Assembly: GCA_020629275.1 (NCBI GenBank)
Contig: JAHDDQ010000004.1
Span: 1-64,000 of the forward strand
Reading direction: 5' to 3'
DNA: 64,000 nt
Source of the DNA: Tenacibaculum sp.
GTDB taxonomy: Bacteria; Bacteroidota; Bacteroidia; Flavobacteriales; Flavobacteriaceae
Made by a program: the position numbers and the translations under genes. Below, piece by piece: positions 43,800-52,446 of this stretch (position 1 is the stretch's first letter; each line of letters starts with the position of its first letter). Below the pieces are notes generated by a model. The model was not told the DNA's origin and did no database searches. It worked only from the letters and a program-made list of their open reading frames with translations.

Positions 43800-43838
43800 A
43801 AAATACCTGAAATAGCATTTGTTATTTCAGGTATTTTT
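43800..43838. terminator. metK terminator
   Basis: AAATACCTGAAATA (43801-43814) pairs with TATTTCAGGTATTT (43823-43836), followed by a T run. It lies between the convergent metK and sppA genes. Confidence 0.85.
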
Positions 43839-43923
43839 ATTTAAATATTTTATAAGCTAATTAGCTGAGATTCTTATTTCTTAAAAGTATATGAAACTGT
43901 AATCATATCTATGAGAATAGATA

Positions 43924-45666
43924 TTACTTTATATTTAGTATATAGGGAAGTCTAGTTTGAATACCTTCTAACTTTTTAAATTGCTTTATTTGGTTAAATA
44001 GTTGATAGTATTCATCACCTAGCGTTTCTTTTAGGATGTCTTCTTTTTTAATGTTACCAGCTATAGGTAATGTACTAAGTACATCTCTATAGTCTTTGTT
44101 GTAATTAGGATAATTGCGTATTCTGAAATCTTGAATATTTGCTAATTGAACAGCAGCAAGAACGGCATCTTCCAATCCTCCAAGTTCATCTACTAATCCA
44201 TTTTTTAAAGCTTCTTTACCAGTCCAAACTCTTCCCTGTGCTATCGCGTCTACAGCTTCAAAAGTCATCTTTCTACCCGTTGCTACTCTAGTAACAAAAG
44301 TTGTATAAATTTGTTCTACACCTTCTTTGGTTACATTATAAAATTTATCTGATATAGGTTCGAATACACTATATTTCGCACTATTATTAGTTGAAACTTG
44401 TTCTGCATTTATACCGATATCTTTTGAAAGTTGATGAGCGTTTGGTATAGCGCCAAAGACACCTATAGATCCAGTTATTGTAGTAGGTTCAGCAAAAATT
44501 AAGTCAGCATTACAAGCTATATAATATCCACCAGAAGCAGCTACATTACCCATAGAAACTACCAAAGGTTTTTCAGTTAACTCTAATTCACGCCATATTA
44601 ATTCAGAAGCTAAAGCACTACCACCCGGAGAATTCACACGCAGAACAATTGCTTTTACATTGCTATCATTTCTGGCTTTTCTAATAGCAGAATTAATTAA
44701 GTCTTGCCCGATAATATTTTCGTTGCCTTTACCATACATTATTTCTCCTTGAGCATAGATTACCGCAATTCTATTTTTTGATAACGAAGTTTTCCTTCCT
44801 TTACCTGAAGCAATATAATTCTTAATAGAGATAGTATTGATACTAGATTTTGCCGCATCTTCAAGTCGATCTAAATATTCATCTTCATATATTGCTGCAT
44901 CAATAAGGTTATTTTTCTTAGCTAATTCAGCATTTCTTCCTTCAGAATTGTCAGCAATTGAATTAAGTGTCTCTACAGGTATCTTTCTGCTCTTACTTAC
45001 TGATGAAGTAATTTCAGACCAAATTGAGTTTAAAAATGAAGAAACTTGTTCTCTATTTGCATCACTCATTTTATTGGATAAAAAAGGCTCAACTGCACTT
45101 TTATATTTACCATGACGAATAACTTCCATCTTAACACCATATTTATCTTCAAAATCTTTGAAATAAAGTACTTCTGAGGTTAAACCGCCAAATTCAATTT
45201 GACCAACTGGATTTAAAAATAAACTATCTGCAACAGAGCTTAAATAATAATTTTTTTGAGTGTATACATCGTTGTATGCGTAAACGAATTTACCAGATTC
45301 TTTAAACTCTTCAAGCTTTTTTCTTATCGCTTGTATTTGCGCAATACCAGCACGTACTGTAGGTGTTTTTATACTAATTCCCTTTATATTGTCGTCAAGC
45401 TGAGCATTATCAATAGCGTTAAGAATTTTATTTAAAGCTGTTTTACCTCTATTAATTTCTAGTGCTTGAATAATTGGATTTCGCTCACTAGGAGCATAAT
45501 CTTTAACAACATCTGATAACTGGATTTCTAGAACTGAATTTGGTTCAACGATAACAGGATCACTACTACCCATAGCAGCACCAATACCAGCAAAGAGAAT
45601 AAAAAGTAAGAATAAAGCGATGAAAAAGCCTAAAATTGAGGCTAATAAATTGCGTAAGAATTTCAT
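43924..45666 (-). CDS. sppA: Signal peptide peptidase SppA, long (67 kDa) type
   Basis: This is a membrane-bound serine protease (S49) that degrades leftover signal peptides. The 580-residue protein has an N-terminal TM helix (LLASILGFFIALFLLFILFAGIG) and two tandem S49 domains. The N-terminal half carries the Lys side (EVIRHGKYKSAVEPFL). The C-terminal half carries the nucleophile Ser in NVAASGGYYIACNAD. VLRVNSPGGSALASELIW is typical. It is followed on the same strand by no gene before metK's terminator. Confidence 0.95.
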   Translation of the reverse strand: MKFLRNLLASILGFFIALFLLFILFAGIGAAMGSSDPVIVEPNSVLEIQLSDVVKDYAPSERNPIIQALEINRGKTALNKILNAIDNAQLDDNIKGISIKTPTVRAGIAQIQAIRKKLEEFKESGKFVYAYNDVYTQKNYYLSSVADSLFLNPVGQIEFGGLTSEVLYFKDFEDKYGVKMEVIRHGKYKSAVEPFLSNKMSDANREQVSSFLNSIWSEITSSVSKSRKIPVETLNSIADNSEGRNAELAKKNNLIDAAIYEDEYLDRLEDAAKSSINTISIKNYIASGKGRKTSLSKNRIAVIYAQGEIMYGKGNENIIGQDLINSAIRKARNDSNVKAIVLRVNSPGGSALASELIWRELELTEKPLVVSMGNVAASGGYYIACNADLIFAEPTTITGSIGVFGAIPNAHQLSKDIGINAEQVSTNNSAKYSVFEPISDKFYNVTKEGVEQIYTTFVTRVATGRKMTFEAVDAIAQGRVWTGKEALKNGLVDELGGLEDAVLAAVQLANIQDFRIRNYPNYNKDYRDVLSTLPIAGNIKKEDILKETLGDEYYQLFNQIKQFKKLEGIQTRLPYILNIK

Positions 45667-45702
45667 TTTATTGGGTTAAAATTAGACAACAAATATACTG
45701 TT

Positions 45703-46107
45703 TTATCGAAGTACCATTCTGTATTTTCGTTGCGCAAATTCGAAATAATTGAATAATTTATAGTTTACATCATAGCCGTAATCAATGTGTTGTTCGTATT
45801 CTATTATATTTCCGTAGATATTAGGATTAAATACTGTAGGACGATTAACTCTAGTATTCCATATACCTACATAGTATAAATTCTTATTTTGTAAATATAC
45901 TTGAGAGAAATAACCACTAGGCAAAGCAATAGTATTTAAATAGGTAGAAAATCCAGGATCCATAATGATGATTTCGTATTCTAAGCTATCATTTTTAATT
46001 ACAACTGGCTCTTCCTGTTTAATTGTGTTTGTTTTCGGAGATGAACTGCATGCCCAAAATAGTATAGTAAGTACAAATAATGTACAAAATTGGTTTAAAA
46101 TTTTCAT
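45703..46107 (-). CDS. DUF6146-like lipoprotein
   Basis: The 134-residue lipoprotein has the signal MKILNQFCTLFVLTILFWAC (Cys20). The motifs YEIIIMDPGFSTYLNT, YYVGIWNTRV and IDYGYDVNYKLFNYFEFAQRKY resemble the DUF6146 family of Bacteroidota. The function is unknown. It lies 36 bp upstream of sppA on the same strand. Confidence 0.75.
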   Translation of the reverse strand: MKILNQFCTLFVLTILFWACSSSPKTNTIKQEEPVVIKNDSLEYEIIIMDPGFSTYLNTIALPSGYFSQVYLQNKNLYYVGIWNTRVNRPTVFNPNIYGNIIEYEQHIDYGYDVNYKLFNYFEFAQRKYRMVLR

Positions 46108-46129
46108 GGCATAATATTAGTATATAAAG

Positions 46130-46161
46130 ATAAAAAAAGATATACGGTTAGCGTATATCTT
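46130..46161 (-). terminator. dsbD terminator
   Basis: AAGATATACG and CGTATATCTT form a 10-bp stem with a 5-nt loop. The A tract on the plus strand reads as T on the minus strand, downstream of the DsbD-like gene. Confidence 0.75.
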
Positions 46162-46188
46162 ATTGCTTTTTAATATGTTAATGTTTTG

Positions 46189-48255
46189 TTATTTTAATAA
46201 ATCAGTTTGATTGAAAAGTGAATTAAGGCTTTTTTTAGCTTTTCCTTTACCGTCATTTAACCACTCTAAATACTTATCTTTATCTGGAGTGTAACCTACA
46301 GGTGTATTTAGTACCTGTTTACCATCTGAGCTAACTAAAACATAATAAGGCTGTGTATTTGTTTTAAAGAAAATTGTTTGAAAATGAGACCATTTATGTC
46401 CGTATGTATTTAGTGTTCTTGTACCTCCGTTCACTCTATTAACTACTATTTGTTCTTCTTTAGGTAATTCTTTTCTATCATCTACATAGAGAGAAATTAA
46501 AACATAATCATTTCGTAAGACATTGTCAACCTCTTGTATAGGCCAAACATGCTCCTCCATTTTTCTACAATTAACGCAAGCATACCCTGTAAAATCTAAC
46601 ATTATAGGTTTTCCTTCTTTCTTAGCAAAAGCTAGGCCTTCTTTTAAATCTTTGAAACAAGTTAAGTTATTAGGGCATTTGTTAGGATATATAAAACTAT
46701 AACCTACAGGAGGCGCTAATCCGCTTAGTAAAGAAAGTGGTGTAAACGTATTTGTTTCTTTATTGATTCTGAAACCTGAAGCTAAATAAATGGTGAAGGC
46801 AGCTATTAAAATTCCAAAACTAATTCTAGCAAAACCAATTTTCTGCATTCTAGAATCGTGGGGGAATTTTACAATTCCAAATAAATATAGTGCGAGTCCA
46901 GCAAAAATTACAATCCATAAAATTAAAAAAGGCTCTATTTTTAAAATATTCCAATGCGCAACCAAATCTGCATTAGATAAAAATTTGAAAGCTAAAGCTA
47001 ATTCTAAGAAACCTAAAATTACCTTAACATTAGTCATCCATCCACCGGATTTAGGGAGTGATTTAAGCATATTAGGAAATAAAGCAAATAAGGTAAAAGG
47101 TAATCCTAAAGCTACACCAAAACCAGCCATTCCAGAAGTAAGTTGCCATGCGCCGCCGTCAGACGATAATGATCCTGCTAATAATGAACCTAGTATAGGC
47201 CCAGTACAAGAAAAAGAAACGATAGCAAGTGTAAGTGCCATAAAGAACACACCTATAATTCCTCCAGATCCTTCTTTTTCAGTAGTAGTATTTGTCCATT
47301 TACTAGGAAGCGTTAGTTCGTAAAAACCAAAAAAAGACCCTGCAAAGAAGACAAAAACAATAAAGAAAATTATGTTTAACCAAACGTTAGTTGAGATCTC
47401 ATTAAGTATATCAGGATTAATAGAATCTATTAAATGAAAAGGAATACTTAAAAGTAAGTATACTGCTAAAATAAAGAATCCATATAGAATAGCTTTAGAT
47501 ACCCCAGCTCCTTTAGAACTATCTTTTTTAGTAAAAAAGCTTACGGTTAAAGGAATCATAGGAAAAACACAAGGAGTTAATAAAGCTAACAACCCACCAA
47601 GAAAACCTAATCCGAAGATGTTTAATAAAGAAGAACTTTTATTTGTTTTTGCCGCTAAAGTACTTGAGTTATTTTCTTTATCTATAGCATTAATGTCTAT
47701 AGAAGGCAATTGTAATTCATTTTCTGTAATTCCATACAAAAGCATATTAGCTTCTGTATTGGTTAGTTTAGCTAAGTCCTTTTTCGTTTCATTAGTTTTA
47801 TTATTGCCAGAAGGCGCAATAAAAGTAAGTGTTTCAACTTTTGGAGGTAAACATCTAACATCGTCACAAACCATAAACTCTATTTCAGTAGCTATTTTTG
47901 CGCTTTTGTTAAGTAATTTAATTCGTTGTTTAAATGTTGTTTTCTTTGCGAAATATTTAATTCGCATTTTAAATGTTTTATCATCTTCAGTAATTCCTTC
48001 TTCTTCCGAGGTGTTTCCTACCAACTCATAGTCATCATTAGGAGCATACGTAAATACAGTAGGACGTGGTCCTCCTTTTGGTACTTTTTGAGCATATAAA
48101 TGCCAGCCATTATCAATAATAGCAGTAGTGATTAAATCATATTCTGTTTCAGATATCTTCTTAACACTCGTTTTCCATTGCACAGGATCAAATAGTTGAG
48201 CTTCAGAAACGAAATATGATGTTACGCATAGAAAAAGAAAAACTAATTTTTTCAT
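46189..48255 (-). CDS. DsbD-like thiol:disulfide interchange protein
   Basis: The 688-residue membrane protein moves electrons from cytoplasmic thioredoxin to the periplasm. It has a signal peptide, then an N-terminal periplasmic DsbD-alpha-like domain to about residue 200 (GWHLYAQKVPKGGPRPTVF, CDDVRCLPPKVETLTF). A multi-TM DsbD core follows with LLALLTPCVFPMIPLTVSFF and SCTGPILGSLL, each with a redox Cys. The C-terminal thioredoxin domain has the active site GYACVNCRKMEEHVW. It is divergent from tag. Confidence 0.93.
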   Translation of the reverse strand: MKKLVFLFLCVTSYFVSEAQLFDPVQWKTSVKKISETEYDLITTAIIDNGWHLYAQKVPKGGPRPTVFTYAPNDDYELVGNTSEEEGITEDDKTFKMRIKYFAKKTTFKQRIKLLNKSAKIATEIEFMVCDDVRCLPPKVETLTFIAPSGNNKTNETKKDLAKLTNTEANMLLYGITENELQLPSIDINAIDKENNSSTLAAKTNKSSSLLNIFGLGFLGGLLALLTPCVFPMIPLTVSFFTKKDSSKGAGVSKAILYGFFILAVYLLLSIPFHLIDSINPDILNEISTNVWLNIIFFIVFVFFAGSFFGFYELTLPSKWTNTTTEKEGSGGIIGVFFMALTLAIVSFSCTGPILGSLLAGSLSSDGGAWQLTSGMAGFGVALGLPFTLFALFPNMLKSLPKSGGWMTNVKVILGFLELALAFKFLSNADLVAHWNILKIEPFLILWIVIFAGLALYLFGIVKFPHDSRMQKIGFARISFGILIAAFTIYLASGFRINKETNTFTPLSLLSGLAPPVGYSFIYPNKCPNNLTCFKDLKEGLAFAKKEGKPIMLDFTGYACVNCRKMEEHVWPIQEVDNVLRNDYVLISLYVDDRKELPKEEQIVVNRVNGGTRTLNTYGHKWSHFQTIFFKTNTQPYYVLVSSDGKQVLNTPVGYTPDKDKYLEWLNDGKGKAKKSLNSLFNQTDLLK

Positions 48256-48389
48256 GATAAATACAATAAATTATAAGTTGTAGTAGTATGACGTAAATGT
48301 AACCTTTTTCCTACAATAAAAATTAGTATATTTTTTTGAGATTTGTATTTTTAAGTTTTAAGAGTACCTTTAAAACAAAATATAACACC

Positions 48390-48950
48390 ATGAAAAAACG
48401 TTGTGCTTGGGCGGGAACCGATCCTTTATATATTGCTTATCACGATACAGAATGGGGAGTTCCTGTTTATGATGATGAAACACTATTTGAGTTTTTGATT
48501 TTAGAAACATTCCAAGCAGGTTTAAGTTGGATTACTATACTTAAGAAGCGAGAAAATTTCAGAAAAGCATTTGATAATTTTGCGTGTAAGAAAATAGCGA
48601 ATTATTCAGAAGAAAAATATGAAGAGCTCATGAATGATAAAGGAATTATCAGGAATAAATTAAAAATAAAAGCGACTATAACCAATGCTCAGTTATTTAT
48701 GAAAATCCAAGAAGAATTTGGAAGTTTCTCTAAGTATATATGGGATTTTACAAATGGAAAACCAATAAAGAATAATTTTAAAACAAGTGAGGATGTACCA
48801 GTTACAACAGCATTATCTGATCAAATTTCCAAGGACTTAAAAAAAAGAGGTTTTAAATTTGTTGGTTCTACAGTAATGTATGCTTTCATGCAAGCAACAG
48901 GTATTGTTAACGATCATATAACAGATTGTTTTAAATATAATGAAGTATAA
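48390..48950 (+). CDS. tag: DNA-3-methyladenine glycosylase I
   Basis: Tag removes 3-methyladenine from alkylated DNA. Motifs are CAWAGTDPLYIAYHDTEWG (zinc Cys and base-binding residues), LFEFLILETFQAGLSWITILKKR, FKFVGSTVMYAFMQATGIVNDH and the C-terminal DCF. I chose the ATG at 48390 (MKKRCAWAG), which is the family start, rather than an upstream ATG at 48336. Its stop overlaps the next gene's ATG (TAATG). Confidence 0.95.
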   Translation: MKKRCAWAGTDPLYIAYHDTEWGVPVYDDETLFEFLILETFQAGLSWITILKKRENFRKAFDNFACKKIANYSEEKYEELMNDKGIIRNKLKIKATITNAQLFMKIQEEFGSFSKYIWDFTNGKPIKNNFKTSEDVPVTTALSDQISKDLKKRGFKFVGSTVMYAFMQATGIVNDHITDCFKYNEV

Positions 48951-49867
48951 TGATTAAAAAAGCAAAAGATCCAGGGTTTGGGTATAACTCAACAGAAAAT
49001 GTAAAGGAAATAATAGATAAAGATGGTAGCTCAAATATAGTTCACCATAATAGAAAGTTTAGTGTTGACGATCTTTATACTTTTTTTATAGAACTTAGTT
49101 GGTGGTATTTTTTCATATTAGTTATTTTAGGATATACGTTTCTTAATATTTGCTTTGGTTTACTTTACACCTTAATAGGTATAGAGCAAATAACACCATC
49201 TAAAGGAGATCTTTTTAAAGATTTTTTGAATGGTTTTTTCTTTAGTGCCCAAACCCTTACTACTGTTGGTTATGGAGGTATAGCACCCAAAGGGATATTA
49301 GCAAATATTATAGCTTCATTTGAAGCAATGATAGGATTACTTAGTTTTTCATTTATAACCGGACTGTTATATGGAAGGTTTTCTAAGGCAAAAGCAGCAA
49401 TTAGATTTAGTGATCATATAATTGTAAGAGATTTTAAAGAAGGAAGAGCTTTAATGTTTAGGTTAATGAATAGTAGAAAATCTATTATGATTGAACCAGA
49501 AGCCACAGTAACATTATCAATAAATAAGGTTGATGAATTAGGGAACTACAAACGAAGCTTTTTTAAACTACAACTAGAAAGAGAAAAGATAACATATTTA
49601 CCAACTCTATGGACTATAGTACACGAAATAAATGAGGACAGCCCTTTTTATGGGTTGTCAAATGGAGAAATGATGAATTTAGACGCTAACCTATATGTTT
49701 TAATTCAATACCATGAAGAATCTTATGGGCAAAAAGTATATCAAGCGACGACTTATAATTGCTCTGAACTCATTTTTAATAAAAAGTTTAAGTCATCTAC
49801 GGCCTTTAACGAAGATGGTTACACTATTCTGGATCATGAAAAATTGAATGACGTAGAAAAGTTATAA
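48950..49867 (+). CDS. Inward-rectifier (Kir/KirBac) potassium channel
   Basis: The 305-residue channel has a slide helix and TM1 (YFFILVILGYTFLNICFGLLY), a pore helix and selectivity filter (LTTVGYGGIAPKG) and TM2 (ANIIASFEAMIGLLSFSFITGLLYGRFSK). A C-terminal cytoplasmic Ig-like Kir domain follows (IRFSDHIIVRDFKEGRALMFRLMNSR). It starts within the tag stop codon, so translation is coupled, though the functions are unrelated. It is the last gene before the peptide locus. Confidence 0.95.
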   Translation: MIKKAKDPGFGYNSTENVKEIIDKDGSSNIVHHNRKFSVDDLYTFFIELSWWYFFILVILGYTFLNICFGLLYTLIGIEQITPSKGDLFKDFLNGFFFSAQTLTTVGYGGIAPKGILANIIASFEAMIGLLSFSFITGLLYGRFSKAKAAIRFSDHIIVRDFKEGRALMFRLMNSRKSIMIEPEATVTLSINKVDELGNYKRSFFKLQLEREKITYLPTLWTIVHEINEDSPFYGLSNGEMMNLDANLYVLIQYHEESYGQKVYQATTYNCSELIFNKKFKSSTAFNEDGYTILDHEKLNDVEKL

Positions 49868-49889
49868 ATATTACCTCTTTAGAAGAAAC

Positions 49890-49905
49890 CTACCTTTTTG
49901 TGTAG
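49890..49905 (+). promoter_or_regulatory. LuxR-type operator A, upstream of the E1-like gene
   Basis: CTACCTTTTTGTGTAG fits CTAC-N6-GTGTAR. Exactly 22 nt separate it from a -7 box TATTTTTG (49928-49935), which precedes the E1-like gene at 49953. No TTG is at the -33 position, as expected for an activator-dependent promoter. The dyad centre is about 43 nt before the predicted start, the usual place for a LuxR-type activator. Confidence 0.75.
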
Positions 49906-49927
49906 TATAGAATAAATGAATGGGAAT

Positions 49928-49935
49928 TATTTTTG
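49928..49935 (+). promoter_or_regulatory. -7 box of the E1-like gene
   Basis: TATTTTTG matches TAnnTTTG, 22 nt after operator A and 17 nt before the start codon. Confidence 0.7.
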
Positions 49936-49952
49936 CATAAAAATATAATCCC

Positions 49953-50708
49953 ATGCAAAACAGATATAATAAAAATAATGTTTACCTCTCCGAAAAAGAG
50001 CAAGAGCAGATAAAGAATTGCCCAATAATAATTGTGGGTGCTGGTATAGGAAGTGTAATAGCTGAGTGTGCTTTGCGATTTGGATTTGAAAATATTACAA
50101 TAGTAGATACAGAGAAAGTAAAGTTGTCTAATTTGAGTCATCAAAACTACACAGAAGACGATATAAATACTAATGCAGTAGAAGCTATTAAAAAAAGACT
50201 GATAGCAATTAATAAGGATGCGAAAATTAAAGTGTATGATAATCCTTTAACGGAAGATATTACAGTATCATTAATAAAAGATCACAAAATAGCAATTAAT
50301 GCTTTAGATTTCACCTCAGAAATTCCATTAGAATTTGATCGAACCTGTCAACAAAAAAGTATTCCAGTATTGCATCCGTACAATTTAGGATGGGGAGGTT
50401 TGGTAACTATTATAGCACCAGATGGATTGGCGCTAGACTTACTTGAAAAGCCTGAAGAAATGTTAAACGAGATTCAAATAGCAGAATATGTTTCAAGTTA
50501 TTTGAAATTCTGGAGAACACCTCACATTTGGATCGATGAAGTTTTGGAGAAATATAAAGATAAAGAAGATACTTTTCCTCCAGCCCAACTATCCATAGCT
50601 TCTTGGACTGTAGCATCTATGTGTACTCATTTACTATTTAATATTGTTACCAACAAAGAATTTAAAAAGTTCCCAGAGTTTTACTTATCAACAGTAATGA
50701 ATGGTTAG
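49953..50708 (+). CDS. ThiF/E1-like adenylyltransferase-fold protein
   Basis: The 251-residue protein has the Rossmann start of the E1/ThiF/MoeB family: PIIIVGAGIGSVIAECALRFGFENITIVDTE (ATP-binding GAGIGS at 29-34, Asp52). NLSHQ (60-64) follows in place of the canonical NLnRQ. It lacks the CxxC zinc pair near the C terminus and has no obvious thioester cysteine. Such enzymes adenylate a protein or peptide C terminus, as MccB does in microcin C7 synthesis; the substrate here is unknown. It is transcribed alone from the operator A promoter and ends 4 bp into the convergent luxR gene. Confidence 0.82.
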   Translation: MQNRYNKNNVYLSEKEQEQIKNCPIIIVGAGIGSVIAECALRFGFENITIVDTEKVKLSNLSHQNYTEDDINTNAVEAIKKRLIAINKDAKIKVYDNPLTEDITVSLIKDHKIAINALDFTSEIPLEFDRTCQQKSIPVLHPYNLGWGGLVTIIAPDGLALDLLEKPEEMLNEIQIAEYVSSYLKFWRTPHIWIDEVLEKYKDKEDTFPPAQLSIASWTVASMCTHLLFNIVTNKEFKKFPEFYLSTVMNG

Positions 50709-51463
50709 ATCAACTTATTATTTGTTGCGTAAGCTATAGCCTCAGAAATATTGGCGACTTCTAACTTGTCAAATAATTTTTTTCTATGGAACTTAACCGT
50801 ATCTGGCGAAACAAAAATAGAATTAGCTACCTCGTTAATAGTATATCCTCTAGAGGAATATTGTAATATTTCTTTTTCTCTACTGGTTAACTTTATTTTC
50901 TCCGTAGCTTTCCAGAAGTCCCCTTCTAAATCATATTTAAAAATCTTATTATCTCCTTTCTTATAAATTTTAATATTACCCGATTGTTGTTCAGCCGATA
51001 ATGATATGATACAAATAGCTTTCCATATTTGTCCATTAGCTGTTAGAAATAAGGGAGTTAACTTTTGGTTGATTAAAATAACTTTACCTTCTTGGTTCTT
51101 CAAATTAAAGTCATACGAAATAGTATGCCACTTACGATCCTCAACAGGAATTTTATCATAAAAATCAAACCCTATGGTATTAATCTTTAATAATAAATCT
51201 AAGTCAGATTTGGTAACATATTTGAAGTAAAAGGAATACCCCATTTCTTTTACTTCTTCAGCTGAATGTCCACAAAGAAACAAAGGGTTATCTGAAACAT
51301 ATTCAAATCCTTTCTTCTGATAATCGATAACATAAATGCTTTTATAGGTGGTCCTAGCAAAAGCCTTTATAGGTTCTAAATAATCAGAAGTCTGATTTTG
51401 CTCATCATTAGAAATACTTCCCACAGTATTTTTAAATGAGAAGAAATCATTTATATCGGTCAT
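50705..51463 (-). CDS. LuxR-family regulator with N-terminal PAS-like domain
   Basis: The protein has a sensory region (residues about 25-165 of the chosen start) with PAS-like features: SIYVIDYQKKGFEYVSDNP, LFLCGHSAEEV and KWHTISYDFNLKNQEGK. A C-terminal LuxR helix-turn-helix follows (LTSREKEILQYSSRGYTINEVANSIFVSPDTVKFHRKKLFDKL). There is no receiver domain, so it should sense a ligand or partner directly. I prefer the ATG at 51463 (MTDINDFF) to an upstream one at 51511 because the latter would cover the promoter. It is divergent from the GNAT gene and the obvious candidate for binding the four dyads of this locus. Confidence 0.88.
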   Translation of the reverse strand: MTDINDFFSFKNTVGSISNDEQNQTSDYLEPIKAFARTTYKSIYVIDYQKKGFEYVSDNPLFLCGHSAEEVKEMGYSFYFKYVTKSDLDLLLKINTIGFDFYDKIPVEDRKWHTISYDFNLKNQEGKVILINQKLTPLFLTANGQIWKAICIISLSAEQQSGNIKIYKKGDNKIFKYDLEGDFWKATEKIKLTSREKEILQYSSRGYTINEVANSIFVSPDTVKFHRKKLFDKLEVANISEAIAYATNNKLI

Positions 51464-51479
51464 AACGGAGGAGTTTACA

Positions 51480-51487
51480 CAAATATA
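51480..51487 (-). promoter_or_regulatory. -7 box of luxR
   Basis: Plus-strand CAAATATA reads TATATTTG on the minus strand (TAnnTTTG), 16 bp before the preferred start codon. Confidence 0.65.
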
Positions 51488-51503
51488 ACTTTTTTTATAA
51501 AAA

Positions 51504-51519
51504 CTACACAAACGGGTGG
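51504..51519 (-). promoter_or_regulatory. LuxR-type operator D, weaker copy upstream of luxR
   Basis: On the minus strand it reads CCACCCGTTTGTGTAG, one base off CTAC in the left half and a perfect right half. It lies 16 nt, not 22, from the luxR -7 box, which places it over the -33 region. The different spacing suggests repression of luxR by its own product; that is inference. Confidence 0.55.
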
Positions 51520-51541
51520 TTTTTACTTAATATGCTGGTAA

Positions 51542-51557
51542 CTACACCTTTGTGTAA
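51542..51557 (+). promoter_or_regulatory. LuxR-type operator B, upstream of the GNAT gene
   Basis: CTACACCTTTGTGTAA contains the perfect inner repeat TACAC-CTTT-GTGTA. A 22-nt spacer separates it from the -7 box TAGTTTTG (51580-51587). Confidence 0.78.
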
Positions 51558-51579
51558 TATATCCACTAGCATCTCTAGG

Positions 51580-51587
51580 TAGTTTTG
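51580..51587 (+). promoter_or_regulatory. -7 box of the GNAT gene
   Basis: TAGTTTTG matches TAnnTTTG, 22 nt after operator B and 18 nt before the start codon. Confidence 0.7.
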
Positions 51588-51605
51588 AGAGTAAAATATA
51601 CCATT

Positions 51606-52295
51606 ATGATACTAGCTAAAAACTATTTAGGAAAACTTAATTCAACTCAAATATTTGACCTTGCAAAATTCGTTGTAGATGAAAATTTTAGTCATCATGC
51701 AGATAACAATTTACCAGAAGAGTATGTAAATGACATAAAATCTATCTGTAATGAAGAAGCAAAGTATTATAATGATTCTGAAATTTATGTTTCTAAAAAT
51801 GATTTAGGCTCGATATCTGGAGCAATACGTGTTTTAAAATGGAATTACATTGATGAATTACCAATACAAAAGATTTTTGGAATAAATCCCTTACTTGCTT
51901 TAAAAAGTCCTAAAATAAACGATATATATCATATAGGGCGATTTGCTATTAGTAAGAATACTACGGATAAAAATTTATTTAAAAAATTAATGGTATTAGC
52001 TATAACTCCAATTTGTAAGGAAGAAGGAAATATAGCTTTTGCAGAATGTGATAGTAAACTACTAAGAATACTTAATCTTTTAGGTATTAAAACACATGTT
52101 ATTGGTGATTCAATAGAATATTTAGGTTCAGAAACTATTCCAGTAGCAATGACTTCAGAAGGTTTAATGAACTTTTATAATAAGTACAAATATCTGGTTT
52201 CAGAAGAGGTCATAACACCAAATAATGAAGAAACGTACACACTACCTAAAAGTGTAGTTTTCAATGGTTCAAACCAAAGCTACCCTTTAGTGTAG
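51606..52295 (+). CDS. GNAT-fold protein resembling acyl-homoserine-lactone/N-acyl amino acid synthases
   Basis: The 229-residue protein is not recognised with certainty. The layout resembles LuxI/FeeM-like GNAT acyltransferases: an N-terminal half with YYNDSEIYVSKNDLGSISGAIRVLKWN, then IYHIGRFAISKN (the family's E/I-x-R-F-like strand), then KLMVLAITPICKEEGNIAFAECDSKLLRILNLLGI. I chose the ATG at 51606; an upstream TTG at 51585 lies inside the promoter box. It has its own LuxR-type promoter and its stop codon lies inside operator C. With luxR and the E1-like gene it could make or modify a signal. Confidence 0.7.
   Translation: MILAKNYLGKLNSTQIFDLAKFVVDENFSHHADNNLPEEYVNDIKSICNEEAKYYNDSEIYVSKNDLGSISGAIRVLKWNYIDELPIQKIFGINPLLALKSPKINDIYHIGRFAISKNTTDKNLFKKLMVLAITPICKEEGNIAFAECDSKLLRILNLLGIKTHVIGDSIEYLGSETIPVAMTSEGLMNFYNKYKYLVSEEVITPNNEETYTLPKSVVFNGSNQSYPLV
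52280..52295 (+). promoter_or_regulatory. LuxR-type operator C, upstream of the precursor operon
   Basis: CTACCCTTTAGTGTAG overlaps the last codons and stop of the GNAT gene. It is 22 nt before the -7 box TAGCTTTG (52318-52325), the same architecture as operators A and B. Confidence 0.78.
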
Positions 52296-52317
52296 TAATG
52301 ACTAGGGAGTTAAAAGT

Positions 52318-52325
52318 TAGCTTTG
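52318..52325 (+). promoter_or_regulatory. -7 box of the precursor operon
   Basis: TAGCTTTG matches TAnnTTTG. The predicted start near 52331 leaves an untranslated leader of about 115 nt that contains the palindrome TTGGCCAA (52368-52375). Confidence 0.7.
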
Positions 52326-52446
52326 AAATGTATTCAAGAAACAACAATACACAATAACAAAAAAACCTTGGCCAAAGGGGAAGACCAAAAACGGGAACAT
52401 GTCTTAAAACTGCATTCATATTTACTAATACTAAAAACTTTAAAAA

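Noticed and set aside
46790-47323. A 177-codon plus-strand frame inside the DsbD-like gene
   Set aside because: Antisense to the transmembrane domain of a clear gene; a composition artefact.
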